DNA of 59,457 nt from an uncultured Prevotellaceae bacterium (GCA_900318065.1 ONIY01000033.1:1-59457); one strand, 5' to 3'. Counted from the first letter of the stretch, positions 13,836-23,404 are shown. Translations and numbers: made by a program. The notes: generated by a model from the letters alone, not told the origin.

Positions 13836-16622
13836 ATGCGTGTAAAATTAAGTAAGATAATTAAAGATTTGAATGTTGGTATGCAGACCATCCAGGACTT
13901 CTTTGCCAAGAAAAAGATAGAAATGGATGTCACCCCCAACACCAAGGTTGATGAGGATATTCTGGAAATCCTCATCAAGGAATTTAAGCCCGACATGGAA
14001 CAGAAGCTCAAGTCGGAATATCTCACCAGCTCCAGGCAGAAGGACAAAGCCAAGCAGCCCGAGGAGCCAAAGCAGCCTCAAGAGGCAAAGACCGAGACCG
14101 AGCTGCGCAAGCCCAAGGTGATAGGCAAGATCGACCTCGACAGCGCCGGCAAGCCTGCACCCAAAGCACCCAAGAAGGAAGAGCCAGCTCCCCAGGTGGA
14201 GGTGGAGGATAAGCCTGTGCCCAAGGTTGAGGAACCCAAGGTCGAGGAACCTGCTCAAGAACCCGAGACTGTGGCAGTGAAAGAGACTGCTCCAGCTCCA
14301 GTGCAAGAGCCTGCCCCCGAGCCCGCTGCCGAGCCCAAGCAAGAAGAGCCCGCAGCCGTTGAGACTGCTCCCGCCAAGGAGGAGACAACCCGCACCGAGA
14401 TTTTCACCACCCCAACGTCGGTTCCCAAGCCCAACATCAACGTGGTGGGCAAAATTGACCTTGCTGCTATCAACCAGTCGACACGCCCCAAGAAGAAGAC
14501 CAAGGAAGAGCGCCGTCAAGAGCGCCTCGCCAAGGAGAAAGCCCGCCAGGGCGAAGATGGCGTGAAGAAAAAACGCCGCCGCATAGGCCGTGAGAAGGTC
14601 GACATCGAGAAAGCTGCTCAGCAAATCCAGAATAACGCTGGCGGCAAGAACGCAAAGAAAGATAACGAGAACACAGGCAAGAAGAAGGACAAGAAGGCAA
14701 AACGCCCACTTCGTCCTCAAATCAACGAGGAAGACATCCAGCGTCAAGTAAAAGAGACCCTGGCAAGGCTCACCAACAAGAAGCAGAACATGGGTGCCAA
14801 GTGGCGCCGCGAGAAACGCGATGCCGTGCGTGAGGAAGAGAACAAGGAGGCAGCATTGCAAGCAGCCGAGAAGAAGATTCTCAAACTCACCGAGTTTGTT
14901 ACCGCCAACGACCTGGCGATGATGATGAACGTGCCCATCAACAAGGTGATAGGCACCTGCATGAGCCTGGGAGTGATGGTTTCCATCAACCAGCGCCTCG
15001 ATGCCGAGACCATCAATATCGTTGCCGAGGAGTTTGGCTTCAAGACCGAATATGAGAGCGCCGACGTGGTGGAGGCAATACACGAGGAAGAGGACAATCC
15101 CGAAGACCTCCAGCAGCGCCCACCAGTGGTTACCGTGATGGGTCACGTGGACCACGGTAAGACATCGCTGCTCGACTACATTCGCAAGAGTAACGTGATT
15201 GCCGGCGAGGCTGGTGGTATCACACAGCACATTGGTGCCTACAACGTGAAACTGCCCAACGGCCGACGCATCACCTTCCTCGACACGCCTGGTCACGAGG
15301 CATTTACCGCCATGCGTGCACGTGGTGCCAAGGTTACCGACATCGTTATCGTGATTGTTGCCGCCGACGACAATGTGATGCCACAGACCAAAGAGGCGCT
15401 CAACCATGCCTCGGCAGCCGGTGTGCCCATCGTCTTCGCCATCAACAAGATAGATAAGGACGGTGCCAACCCCGAGAAAATCAAGGAAGAACTTGCCAAC
15501 CTCAACTACCTCGTTGAGGAATGGGGAGGCAAGTATCAGAGCCAGGACATCTCGGCTAAGAAAGGTATAGGCGTGGAAGAACTCATGGAGAAAGTGCTCC
15601 TCGAGGCCGACATGCTCGACCTCAAGGCCAACCCCAACCGCAAGGCCACGGGATCGATTATCGAGTCGTCGCTCGACAAGGGACGTGGATATATCGCTAC
15701 AGTGCTTGTCGACAACGGCACACTCCATGTGGGCGACATCGTGCTCGCCGGCACCCATTATGGCAAGGTGAAAGCGATGTTCAACGAGCGCAACCAGCGC
15801 ATCAAGGAGGCTGGCCCTTCGTCGCCAGCACTTATCCTGGGTCTTAATGGCGCGCCAACCGCTGGCGACAAGTTCAACGTGATGGACACCGACCAGGAAG
15901 CACGACAGATTGCCAACCGACGCGAGCAGCTGCAGCGCGAGCAGATACAGCGCACTCAGCACCGCCGCACCCTCGAGGACATTGGCCGCCTGCGCGCACT
16001 GGGTGAGTTCCACGAACTCAACATCATCGTCAAGGGCGACGTGGATGGTTCGATTGAGGCCCTGGGCGACTCACTTATCAAGTTGTCGACCCCCGAGGTT
16101 CAGGTCAACGTTATCCACAAGGCAGTGGGTGCCATCAGCGAGAGCGACGTTACACTGGCTGCCGCCAGCGATGCCTACATCATTGGCTTCCAGGTGCGTC
16201 CATCGGCCGACGCCAAGCGCCTTGCAGCACAAGAAGGTGTCGACATTCGCATCTACTCTATCATCTACGATGCCATCGAGGAGATCAAGAGCGCGATGGA
16301 GGGTATGCTTAATCCCGAAATCAAGGAAGAAGTCATTGGCAATGCCGAGGTTAAGGAAGTGTACCACATCAGCAAGGTGGGCACCATTGCCGGCGCCATG
16401 GTCAAGGACGGCAAGCTCAAGCGTGGCTGCAAGGTGCGCGTGATTCGCGACGGTATTGTGCGCCACACCGGCAGCCTTGCCTCGCTCAAGCGCTTCAAGG
16501 ACGACGCCAAGGAAGTTGCCAGCGGCTATGAATGCGGCTTCAGCATCCAGAGCTTCAACGACCTCGTAGTGGGCGACATCGTAGAGGCATTTGAGGAAGT
16601 AGAGGTACAGAAGACACTGTAA
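13836..16622 (+). CDS. infB: translation initiation factor IF-2
   Basis: A 928-residue GTPase that brings fMet-tRNA to the 30S subunit. The N-terminal half is long and low complexity: an initial helix-rich domain ([19 protein letters not shown]), Pro/Glu/Lys-rich repeats such as [14 protein letters not shown] at about 100-190, and a lysine/arginine-rich stretch at about 210-300. The G domain begins near residue 430 with [18 protein letters not shown] (G1), [10 protein letters not shown] (G2), DTPGHEAF (G3) and NKID (G4). Domains II-IV follow, ending with [24 protein letters not shown]. It is the third gene of the rimP-nusA-infB operon; an 85-base gap separates it from nusA. Confidence 0.97.
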   Translation: MRVKLSKIIKDLNVGMQTIQDFFAKKKIEMDVTPNTKVDEDILEILIKEFKPDMEQKLKSEYLTSSRQKDKAKQPEEPKQPQEAKTETELRKPKVIGKIDLDSAGKPAPKAPKKEEPAPQVEVEDKPVPKVEEPKVEEPAQEPETVAVKETAPAPVQEPAPEPAAEPKQEEPAAVETAPAKEETTRTEIFTTPTSVPKPNINVVGKIDLAAINQSTRPKKKTKEERRQERLAKEKARQGEDGVKKKRRRIGREKVDIEKAAQQIQNNAGGKNAKKDNENTGKKKDKKAKRPLRPQINEEDIQRQVKETLARLTNKKQNMGAKWRREKRDAVREEENKEAALQAAEKKILKLTEFVTANDLAMMMNVPINKVIGTCMSLGVMVSINQRLDAETINIVAEEFGFKTEYESADVVEAIHEEEDNPEDLQQRPPVVTVMGHVDHGKTSLLDYIRKSNVIAGEAGGITQHIGAYNVKLPNGRRITFLDTPGHEAFTAMRARGAKVTDIVIVIVAADDNVMPQTKEALNHASAAGVPIVFAINKIDKDGANPEKIKEELANLNYLVEEWGGKYQSQDISAKKGIGVEELMEKVLLEADMLDLKANPNRKATGSIIESSLDKGRGYIATVLVDNGTLHVGDIVLAGTHYGKVKAMFNERNQRIKEAGPSSPALILGLNGAPTAGDKFNVMDTDQEARQIANRREQLQREQIQRTQHRRTLEDIGRLRALGEFHELNIIVKGDVDGSIEALGDSLIKLSTPEVQVNVIHKAVGAISESDVTLAAASDAYIIGFQVRPSADAKRLAAQEGVDIRIYSIIYDAIEEIKSAMEGMLNPEIKEEVIGNAEVKEVYHISKVGTIAGAMVKDGKLKRGCKVRVIRDGIVRHTGSLASLKRFKDDAKEVASGYECGFSIQSFNDLVVGDIVEAFEEVEVQKTL

Positions 16623-16667
16623 AAGCACTTCTCGCTGCTTCGACCAGAATTAGCAATGGGGCTAGAA

Positions 16668-16697
16668 ATTCTAGAGGTTCTAGAAGTTCTAGACCCT
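16668..16697. repeat. TTCTAGA repeat between infB and folK
   Basis: Three overlapping TTCTAGA/CTAGAA words (CTAGAAATTCTAGAGGTTCTAG and AAGTTCTAGA) form a short inverted-repeat tract; no clear terminator T-run follows immediately. Confidence 0.4.
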
Positions 16698-16712
16698 TTC
16701 TTTTAAGAAACA

Positions 16713-17192
16713 ATGATGATGACTTACTATCTCAACATAGGCTCCAATCTCGACGACCGCGAGGGCAACCTCTGGGCCGCCGACCTGCGCCTGTCGCTCG
16801 ACCTGGGGCTGGTGACGGCACGATCCACCATTGTTGAGAGCAAGCCCTGGGGCTTTGAGAGCGACAATGGCTTCCTCAACATGGGAATCGCCGTGGAGAG
16901 CCGCTACTCGCCCATCGAGGCGCTTAACATCATCCACGACATCGAGCAGGAGCTGAACCACGGGCACAGCCACCGCGACAACGAGGGCAACTATGTGGAC
17001 CGCCTCGTCGACATCGACATCATGGCAATCGACGACCTCGTCATCGACCTCCCCAGCCTGCAGGTGCCACACCGCCACCTGCCACACCGCGACTTCTTCC
17101 TGCGCCCCATGGCCGAGCTCGCCCCCGAGTGGCAACACCCAGTGCTCCGCCTCACTGCACAGCAAATGCTCGATGCACTAAACCAAGAATAA
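16713..17192 (+). CDS. folK: 2-amino-4-hydroxy-6-hydroxymethyldihydropteridine pyrophosphokinase
   Basis: FolK, about 157-159 residues, transfers pyrophosphate from ATP to hydroxymethyldihydropterin in folate synthesis. Family motifs are all present: YYLNIGSNLDDREGN at the start, ESKPWGFESDNGFLNM for pterin binding, the metal-binding DRLVDIDIMAID (Asp-x-Asp) and VPHRHLPHRDFFLRPMAELAP. Three consecutive ATG codons at 16713, 16716 and 16719 make the exact start uncertain by two residues. It follows infB by 90 bases in the same orientation and may be read from that operon. Confidence 0.93.
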   Translation: MMMTYYLNIGSNLDDREGNLWAADLRLSLDLGLVTARSTIVESKPWGFESDNGFLNMGIAVESRYSPIEALNIIHDIEQELNHGHSHRDNEGNYVDRLVDIDIMAIDDLVIDLPSLQVPHRHLPHRDFFLRPMAELAPEWQHPVLRLTAQQMLDALNQE

Positions 17193-17530
17193 GAGTCGCG
17201 CCCAAGATTCGAGAATATGCGCACAAAGGCAAAGCCTCTAATCACCCATTTGAACTCAAGCGTCTAAAGTCACAACAGGCACTATCACATCACCCCCCGC
17301 AACAAGCCTCGATGACTCAAAAAACATGCAGTAGAAGGAAAAATTCCAAGTTTTTCGGCTAAAAGAAGGGAAAAATTCCATTATTTTTTGACACAATTGC
17401 ACCAGATTAAAAAAGTAGACACTGAAAATGAGCCTGTCTTTGCAGCAGAATAAATAATTGGGGGGGCTATTGGTCAAAATGAGTGGTGAAAAGTGATAGA
17501 GTTTGCCATTTACTCAAGCACAAAGGCAGG
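17193..17530. other. AT-rich intergenic region
   Basis: No convincing gene. It contains two copies of GGAAAAATTCCA (about 17337 and 17369), a short palindrome, and a G7 run at 17461. The right end leads into the 59-bp palindromic repeat. Confidence 0.5.
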
Positions 17531-17589
17531 AAAAGCGATGTTTATTTTGCTACGAAAGCAGGTTTTACCCCGTTCGTAGCAAAATAAAA
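17531..17589. repeat. 59-bp palindromic repeat, copy 1 (downstream of the ATPase gene)
   Basis: Arms TTTATTTTGCTACGAA and TTCGTAGCAAAATAAA enclose a loop of about 16 bases containing GGTTTTACCCC. The whole 59 bases are identical to 19202-19260. It ends 14 bases from the stop of the ATPase gene. Confidence 0.9.
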
Positions 17590-17603
17590 TCCAAATTTTC
17601 ATT

Positions 17604-19052
17604 TCAGTTAAACAAGTCGTCGAGTGTTACAACCTTTTGAAACACACCGCTATACTCATTGTAGGCGAGCCCAAAGGTGGTGATAAGTGTTGTGTGAATA
17701 GCAGTGTTGCGTGGAATATGGTCCAGAAGAAGATTCACTCTCCTGTTCATCTTCATGAAATAAGCCTTATCTACTGCGAATTCATCATTATAGAATTTCA
17801 TCTCGCATAGATTAATAATGCGGTCGGCACGATTGATGAGAAGATCTATTTGTGCTCCATCTTCCTTCTCGCCTCCATCAACCACCCATGATGACTGTTG
17901 CGATGCGACTCCTTGAACCCCCAAAGCCGCCTTTATTTGTGCGATGTGCTGAAGACACACTTCTTCAAAAGCATATCCTCGCCAACTCACAACCGCTTGT
18001 GTGTTTTGGTTCTCATGCCAAAAGGCTGTATTGTAATTCTTGTTGCTTGGCACATAACGCAGATAGAAAACACAAAACGGGTCAACAAGTTTATATCTCA
18101 CCTCTCGACGGCTCTTGCCAAATGGAGTATAAGGCAAGACAAATTCACTTGATACAAGGGCTTTCATCAGCTTGCTTAACGCTCCATTTTGAGCAATACC
18201 TGTTGCTACCGAAATCTCTTTTAAGGTGAAACCCGAATGTCGTGAGCTCAAAAGAATAATGATTTTCTTTATTTCTTCGGGTGCCGAAAAAACCGAGGCA
18301 AACAGGCGATCAAATTCCTCTTTTAATTTAGCTCCTTTTTTAAAGAATAGATTATCAATGTTTTGTGCCAAACTAAGCCCTTTCTCAAAATAATTAAGAT
18401 AATAGGGAATTCCACCAAGGGCCATATAGCACTGCACAATGTCATACCTGGATAAACGAATATTTTTTCTCTGAAAAAACAGCTCACACTCTTTAAGACT
18501 GAATGGCGACAACTTAATCTCGCAAGTCAATCGTCCATACAACCCTCCGTGATTATTAATCAATTTGTCACTAATCCATGATGTTGCCGACCCACAAACC
18601 ACAAGCATAAGATTGTCGCGGTGACAAGCCCACCCATTCCAGAACGCCTCAAGGCCTGTAATAAACCCCGAGCGAGCGGTGTCCATCCATGGCAACTCAT
18701 CAATAAAAACAACTTGACGCGTCTTGCCATCATCTTTTGATTGCAAGAACTTCTCAAGTAAGAAAAATGCTTCAAGCCAAGACTTCGGACATTTGCATTC
18801 TTCCATTCCTTGCGTCATCAATGAATAATGAAAATGAGCCAACTGCTTGTCAAGGGCGTTTTTCTTTGTATCCTGCTCAATGGGCGACAATCCAGCATGG
18901 CGAAATGTAATGAGATTTTTGAACACCTCGTCAACCAGGAAAGTCTTTCCCACTCGCCGGCGACCATAAATGGCGACAAATTGCGACGAATCACTTTGAT
19001 AACAGCGCTTTAACTCCCTGATTTCTTCCTCACGGCCAATGAGCTTTTCCAT
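17604..19052 (-). CDS. AAA+ ATPase with C-terminal PD-(D/E)XK (DUF234-type) domain
   Basis: A 482-residue protein of the archaeal-ATPase/DUF234 group, common and highly paralogous in Bacteroidales. It opens with LIGREEEIRELKRCYQ; Walker A is GRRRVGKT (30-37) and Walker B is VVFIDELPW (Asp118, Glu119). A winged-helix-like segment follows at about 270-320 (FTLKEISVATGIAQNGALSKLMKAL). The C-terminal domain keeps a nuclease-like triad: Asp403 in AQIDLLINR and Glu417-x-Lys419 in CEMKF. Both NTPase and nuclease motifs therefore look intact. The biological role of the family is unsettled; defence or mobile-element function are possible. The gene is AT-rich and bracketed by palindromic repeats at 17531, 19059 and 19202. 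Confidence 0.85.
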   Translation of the reverse strand: MEKLIGREEEIRELKRCYQSDSSQFVAIYGRRRVGKTFLVDEVFKNLITFRHAGLSPIEQDTKKNALDKQLAHFHYSLMTQGMEECKCPKSWLEAFFLLEKFLQSKDDGKTRQVVFIDELPWMDTARSGFITGLEAFWNGWACHRDNLMLVVCGSATSWISDKLINNHGGLYGRLTCEIKLSPFSLKECELFFQRKNIRLSRYDIVQCYMALGGIPYYLNYFEKGLSLAQNIDNLFFKKGAKLKEEFDRLFASVFSAPEEIKKIIILLSSRHSGFTLKEISVATGIAQNGALSKLMKALVSSEFVLPYTPFGKSRREVRYKLVDPFCVFYLRYVPSNKNYNTAFWHENQNTQAVVSWRGYAFEEVCLQHIAQIKAALGVQGVASQQSSWVVDGGEKEDGAQIDLLINRADRIINLCEMKFYNDEFAVDKAYFMKMNRRVNLLLDHIPRNTAIHTTLITTFGLAYNEYSGVFQKVVTLDDLFN

Positions 19053-19058
19053 AATAGT

Positions 19059-19115
19059 GCGTTTTTATTTTGCTACGAAGATACTAAAATACCCGTTCGT
19101 AGCAAAATAAAACGC
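19059..19115 (-). promoter_or_regulatory. palindromic repeat, copy 2, overlapping the ATPase promoter
   Basis: Arms GCG-TTTTTATTTTGCTACGAA and TTCGTAGCAAAATAAAACGC (about 20 bp, one unpaired T) begin six bases upstream of the start codon. On the minus strand a TTTG in the left arm is followed 19 bases later by TATCTTCG, a near match to TAnnTTTG, so the promoter appears embedded in the palindrome. The loop differs from copies 1 and 3. Confidence 0.6.
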
Positions 19116-19201
19116 TAATTTTGAGGATTTCTTTAACTTTTTATAAGGTTTTAGGGTTGTTTTTGCCTACTTCTTGGCGAAAAATGAGTAAAAAAATGGG
19201 T

Positions 19202-19260
19202 AAAAGCGATGTTTATTTTGCTACGAAAGCAGGTTTTACCCCGTTCGTAGCAAAATAAAA
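19202..19260. repeat. 59-bp palindromic repeat, copy 3 (upstream of the ATPase gene)
   Basis: Identical over 59 bases to 17531-17589 and in the same orientation, so the two copies form direct repeats enclosing 1.6 kb that contains only the ATPase gene and copy 2. Confidence 0.9.
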
Positions 19261-19387
19261 CGCAAAGAATAAGGTTTATGATATCGCTACAGCTCTCATC
19301 CTCACTTGTTTAAACTCAAATTACAGACAATAGAGTATAATGAGAGTATCAAGGGCGCACCTCATGCTCCACTTTCGCAAGGTCCTT

Positions 19388-19434
19388 AAAAACATTTCAA
19401 GCGGGCTGCTCAGCTGTGCAACCCGCCTGAAATG
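19388..19434 (-). terminator. intrinsic terminator of the first POT gene
   Basis: Minus-strand hairpin CATTTCAGGCGGG ... CCCGCTTGAAATG (19434-19393) followed by TTTTT (19392-19388), about 20 bases downstream of the stop at 19456. Confidence 0.8.
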
Positions 19435-19455
19435 CTTTTATCTTGCTGTAATGGA

Positions 19456-20985
19456 TTACTTGGCGACTTTCTCGAGGCGTTTCATCATGATGAACATGAA
19501 GAGTGCCGAGACTACACACACGCCAATGAACACGCTCCACACTACCCACAGTGGGAGTCCACCCCACAGGTAACCACCCACACTCACGAGGAAGTTGCCC
19601 AGGGCTGTGCTGGCAAACCAGCCGCCCATCATCAAGCCCTTGAGCTTGGGAGGTGCCACCTTGGTGACAAATGAGATGCCCATGGGGCTGAGCAGCAGCT
19701 CGCCAAAGGTGAGCACCAGGTAGGTAGAAATCAGCCAGTTGGGCGACACGAGAGTAGCAGCATCGCCCAGCGCCTTCTGCTCGTCGGGACTTGGAAGCCC
19801 CATTGAGCCAGCAATCATGATGAGGAAAGCCGAAGCAGCCACGAGCATACCGAGGGCAATCTTGCGAGGCGCACTGGGTTCTTTGCCTTTCTTAGCCAGC
19901 CATCCAAAGAGCGCTAGCGACACTGGCGTCAACGCCACCACAAAGCATGGGTTGAACTGCTGGAAGATGGGAGCAGCAACATCAACCGGTCCGTCGAGGT
20001 TGAAATAGCGATAGATAAGAATTCCCAAGCATGCCGCAATCACGCCACCTGCAATGCCACGGGCGCGCTTGCTGTTGGACGAGTCAAAGATTGCAAAACC
20101 AGCATACACGATAAAGATGCAGAGCACCAGGTTCCACACGTCGAATGCCATGCTCTGCAAGCCTGTAGAGGTCTTGGCAGTAAACTCGTTGGCAAAGAAT
20201 GTGAGCGTCAATCCATTCTGGTGGAACGCCATCCAGAAGAAGATCACCACGATAAACACGAGGATGAGCGCCACCACGCGCTTGGTTGTCTCACCAGCGG
20301 GCAGCTCGGCAGCAGCGGCGGCATCCTTGCTGTCCTTCTTGCTAGAGATAGCACTTTTCTCCACATGCTTGAAAGTGCCACGGAAGGCGTAGTAGATAAT
20401 GATTGAGACAATGAGCGACACACAAGCCACGCCAAAGGCGAAGTGGTAGCTGTCGGCAACGCTCACTCCCAGGTTCTTCTGGGCATACTCCATAATTTTC
20501 ACGGCAGCAGTGGGGGCAAACATCGCGCCAATGTTGATTGCCATGTAGAAGATGCTGAACGCTGCGTCGCGCCGGTCGCTGTACTTGGGGTCGTCATAGA
20601 GGTTTCCCACCATTACCTGCAGGTTGCCCTTGAAGAGGCCCGTTCCCAGGCTCACGAGCAACAGCGCGCCCATCATTGCCACAAGCGCCACTGTGTCGCC
20701 ACCCAGAGGCACCGACAGTGCCACATAGCCAAAGAACATAATCAAGATACCACTGGTCACCATCTTGCCATAACCAAAGATGTCGGCAAGAATGCCACCA
20801 ATCACGGGCAGGAAGTAAACCAGCATCAAGAAGCTGCTGTAGATGAGTCCTGCCTTGCCTGGATCCAAGCCAAAGTTCTCTCGCAAGAAGAGCGCAAAAA
20901 CGGCAATCATCGTGTAGTAGCCAAAGCGTTCGCCAGTATTGGCAAGCGCCAGGGCATACAATCCTTTAGGCTGATTTTTGAACAT
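19456..20985 (-). CDS. POT family proton-coupled peptide transporter
   Basis: A 509-residue inner-membrane carrier of the POT/PTR branch of the major facilitator superfamily, importing di- and tripeptides with protons. The signature NTGERFGYYTMIAVFALFL in helix 1 contains the conserved ExxER-like GERFGYY element, and GGILADIFGYGKMVTSGILIM carries the loop 2-3 motif. Helix-rich throughout with a charged cytoplasmic loop at about 210-235 (SAISSKKDSKDAAAAAE). LSPMGISFVTKVAPPKLKGLMMGGWF is the typical helix 10-11 segment. A second POT gene lies directly upstream in the same orientation; the 218-base gap holds hairpins, so the two may be separately controlled. Confidence 0.93.
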   Translation of the reverse strand: MFKNQPKGLYALALANTGERFGYYTMIAVFALFLRENFGLDPGKAGLIYSSFLMLVYFLPVIGGILADIFGYGKMVTSGILIMFFGYVALSVPLGGDTVALVAMMGALLLVSLGTGLFKGNLQVMVGNLYDDPKYSDRRDAAFSIFYMAINIGAMFAPTAAVKIMEYAQKNLGVSVADSYHFAFGVACVSLIVSIIIYYAFRGTFKHVEKSAISSKKDSKDAAAAAELPAGETTKRVVALILVFIVVIFFWMAFHQNGLTLTFFANEFTAKTSTGLQSMAFDVWNLVLCIFIVYAGFAIFDSSNSKRARGIAGGVIAACLGILIYRYFNLDGPVDVAAPIFQQFNPCFVVALTPVSLALFGWLAKKGKEPSAPRKIALGMLVAASAFLIMIAGSMGLPSPDEQKALGDAATLVSPNWLISTYLVLTFGELLLSPMGISFVTKVAPPKLKGLMMGGWFASTALGNFLVSVGGYLWGGLPLWVVWSVFIGVCVVSALFMFIMMKRLEKVAK

Positions 20986-21028
20986 AGTTTTTTGTTGTTA
21001 TTAGTCAATGAATAATTTTTTCTTTCTA

Positions 21029-21080
21029 ACCATAAACCGTCTAAATCTCAAAAAAAATGCACTTTTAGACGGTTTATGGT
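21029..21080. repeat. 17-bp perfect inverted repeat
   Basis: ACCATAAACCGTCTAAA (21029-21045) and its exact complement TTTAGACGGTTTATGGT (21064-21080) flank an A-rich 18-base loop. It lies just upstream of the first POT gene and could be a hairpin in its leader or a dispersed repeat, since ACCATAAACC is a recurring word here. Confidence 0.7.
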
Positions 21081-21094
21081 AATTTTCTTGATTT

Positions 21095-21122
21095 TTCAAC
21101 CCAATTCGGTCATTGGGTTGAA
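21095..21122. repeat. 11-bp hairpin between the POT genes
   Basis: TTCAACCCAAT and ATTGGGTTGAA enclose TCGGTC; flanking CTTG/CAAG bases may extend the stem. Its function is unclear. Confidence 0.55.
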
Positions 21123-21134
21123 GTCAAAAAGCAA

Positions 21135-21180
21135 GCCGAGGCTGTGCCCTTAGCCAACTAGCGCCTGGCACACCCTCGGC
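21135..21180 (-). terminator. intrinsic terminator of the second POT gene
   Basis: Minus-strand stem GCCGAGGGTGTGCC / GGCACAGCCTCGGC (one mismatch) followed by TTGCTTTTT, about 25 bases past the stop at 21204. Confidence 0.75.
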
Positions 21181-21203
21181 AATGTTATTTTAAACTAAAA
21201 AGT

Positions 21204-22871
21204 TTACTTCGTAACTCGCTCGAGCCACTTCACCATTCCGAGCATTACGCCCATCGAGATGAGGCAGAAGGCGGCAAACACTGCCCAGCACTGCCACTGT
21301 TGTGGGAAGCTGTTGAGCATGGTAACACCCAGTGCGATGAACAGGTTGCCTATTGCTGTAGCACACAGCCACAAGCCCTGGCACACGCCCTGCAAGTGAG
21401 ATGGCGCCACCTTAGAAACGAACGACAGACCCAGCGGAGAGATGAACAACTCCGAAACAGTAAGGAAGAAATAAGTGACAATGAGCACCCATGGACCTGC
21501 CTTCATCGACTCCTTCATTGCCTCGGGCATACTCTTGAACTCGGTGCCAGAGGGGAAACCGTTGTTAACCGATATTGCGATGAGGAAGAGATAGGCGCAA
21601 GCCGCCAGGAACATACCAAACGCAATCTTGCGAGGAGTAGAAATCTCTTTGCCCTTGCGAGCCAGCGATGCAAATACAATCATAATGATTGGGGTGAGCA
21701 CAATCACAAAGAATGGGTTGATGCATTGCCAAATCTCGGGTGCAATAGAGCTAGTGTTACAGAAGTCGCGGGCAAATACCGACAGCGACTGACCATTCTG
21801 GTGGAATGAGAACCAGAAGAACACTGCCACACCAAGCACTGCAAACAGAGCATACATGCGCTGCTTGATCTCCTTGGCATCGGCATTAACAACCTCTTCC
21901 TTGACAGCTGCTGCAGCCTCTTTAACCTTCTTGACTGGGTTAGGGAGAACTTTGCGGGTAGCCACAAAGATGCAGAGCGAGATCAGCATGGCAAGAGCCG
22001 AAGCGATAAACGAGTAGTGCACGCCAGTGTTGAAGCTCTCGAGATAGCTGGTGCAGAAGTTGGCCATATCGCCCACCTGATTACCGCCAATCACTGAACT
22101 CTGAGCCAGAGTGTTGAGGTTCTGCAAGTCATCGCCCTTGAGAGTATTCTCGATGAAGCCGTGGCACAGGCGAGGAAGGTCGGCGTTATAGATGAATCCA
22201 TCCATCTTGAGCAATGCGCTGCGCAGCAATGGCGCAACGAAAGGTGCAATCACACCACCAATGTTGATGAACACATAGAAAATCTGGAAACCACTGTCGC
22301 GACGCGACTTGGCGATAGCGAGTTCCTCGGGACCTTTCTTGGCTGCCTCGGCCTCATAGTTGTCGTAGAGCTGGCCCACGATAGCCTGGAGGTTACCCTT
22401 GAACAGGCCATTGCCGGCAGCAATGAGCACCAGCGCAAAGCAGGTCAACACGAGAATCCATGTGGGCACTGAGCCTGGGTTTCCACCAAACACAGGAACC
22501 GAGAGGATTGCGTAGCCAGTAGCCATAACGATGAGTCCCAGCATGATAATGCCCTTGTAGTTTTGCAACTTGTCGGCAAGAATACCACCAGGAAGGCTGA
22601 GGACATAAATAAGGAAATAGAACACGGCATAAATCCAGCCAGCAGCGTCGTCGCTGATGCCAAACTTTGAGCACAAGAACAGCAGCAGCACTGCGTTCAT
22701 GATGTAGTAGCCAAATCGCTCGCCCATATTGGACAGAGCAGCCGAAATAAGGCCCTTAGGGTGTTTTTTCTTAGCCTCAATCACATAGTAAATAAGGAAA
22801 GGCAACACCACAACGAGAATCGCAAGTAACATTGCCACCATGCGATTGTTGTTCCATAAATCTAGTAACAT
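21204..22871 (-). CDS. second POT family peptide transporter
   Basis: A 555-residue relative of the neighbouring transporter, with the POT signatures SNMGERFGYYIMNAVLLLFL and PGGILADKLQNYKGIIMLG. It has an extra N-terminal membrane helix (RMVAMLLAILVVVLPFLIYYVIEAKKKHP) before the conserved core, and an enlarged segment at about 225-275 (RLCHGFIENTLKGDDLQNLN) between helices. The cytoplasmic linker VKEAAAAVKEEVVNADAKEIK corresponds to the charged loop of the first copy. The C-terminal part LFISPLGLSFVSKVAPSHLQGVCQG aligns well with the first gene. Probably an ancient tandem duplicate with different substrate preference. Confidence 0.92.
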   Translation of the reverse strand: MLLDLWNNNRMVAMLLAILVVVLPFLIYYVIEAKKKHPKGLISAALSNMGERFGYYIMNAVLLLFLCSKFGISDDAAGWIYAVFYFLIYVLSLPGGILADKLQNYKGIIMLGLIVMATGYAILSVPVFGGNPGSVPTWILVLTCFALVLIAAGNGLFKGNLQAIVGQLYDNYEAEAAKKGPEELAIAKSRRDSGFQIFYVFINIGGVIAPFVAPLLRSALLKMDGFIYNADLPRLCHGFIENTLKGDDLQNLNTLAQSSVIGGNQVGDMANFCTSYLESFNTGVHYSFIASALAMLISLCIFVATRKVLPNPVKKVKEAAAAVKEEVVNADAKEIKQRMYALFAVLGVAVFFWFSFHQNGQSLSVFARDFCNTSSIAPEIWQCINPFFVIVLTPIIMIVFASLARKGKEISTPRKIAFGMFLAACAYLFLIAISVNNGFPSGTEFKSMPEAMKESMKAGPWVLIVTYFFLTVSELFISPLGLSFVSKVAPSHLQGVCQGLWLCATAIGNLFIALGVTMLNSFPQQWQCWAVFAAFCLISMGVMLGMVKWLERVTK

Positions 22872-22953
22872 AATTGGTTTATTTAATTAATGGTTAATAT
22901 TAATTGCTTTATAGTTTAGAGGAGAACACTTCGGGCACATGCCGCCTGGCTCG

Positions 22954-23376
22954 CTATCCCTTTAGCGTGAACGCCATGGCATAGGCTCGCATCTTCTTGA
23001 GCATCGACAGCAGGCCGTTGCTGCGGGTGGGCGAAAGGTGGTCGCGCAGCCCAATTCGGTCGATGAAGTAGAGGTCGGCATCGACGATGTCCTGTGGCTT
23101 CTGTCCACTGAGCACCCTGATGAGCATCGCCACGATGCCCTTGACGATGATGGCGTCGCTGTCGGCACGATAGGTGACCACACCGTCGCTGTATTGTGCG
23201 TCGAGCCACAGGCGGCTCTGGCATCCGTCAATGAGATTGTCGGGGGTCTTCTGGCTCTCGTCGAGCGTTTCAAGCGAGTTTCCCAGATCAATGATGTAGG
23301 CATAGCGGTCCATCCAGTCGTCCATGTCACTGAACTCCTCTATTATTTCGTCTTGCAGTTGATTGATATTGCTCAT
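22954..23376 (-). CDS. sufE: SufE family sulfur acceptor
   Basis: A 140-residue protein that accepts persulfide sulfur from the SufS cysteine desulfurase and passes it to the SufBCD scaffold for Fe-S cluster assembly. The active-site loop IDGCQSRLWL places the acceptor cysteine at residue 52, as in characterised SufE proteins. FSDMDDWMDRYAYIIDLG at the N-terminus and GLRDHLSPTRSNGLLSMLKKM at the C-terminus are family hallmarks. SufS and SufBCD are not in this window. A -7-like box lies upstream (23412-23405). Confidence 0.93.
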   Translation of the reverse strand: MSNINQLQDEIIEEFSDMDDWMDRYAYIIDLGNSLETLDESQKTPDNLIDGCQSRLWLDAQYSDGVVTYRADSDAIIVKGIVAMLIRVLSGQKPQDIVDADLYFIDRIGLRDHLSPTRSNGLLSMLKKMRAYAMAFTLKG

Positions 23377-23404
23377 TTTGTGCCTTTATATAGATAAAAT
23401 CGGT

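Noticed and set aside
13848-16013. Very long minus-strand open frame across infB
   Set aside because: Shadow of GC-rich codons in infB; low-complexity peptide with no recognisable domain. The same applies to long antisense frames over pheT, the actin-like gene and PBP1A.
19340-19573. 77-codon plus-strand frame at the end of the POT gene
   Set aside because: It lies across the POT terminator and antisense to the gene's end.
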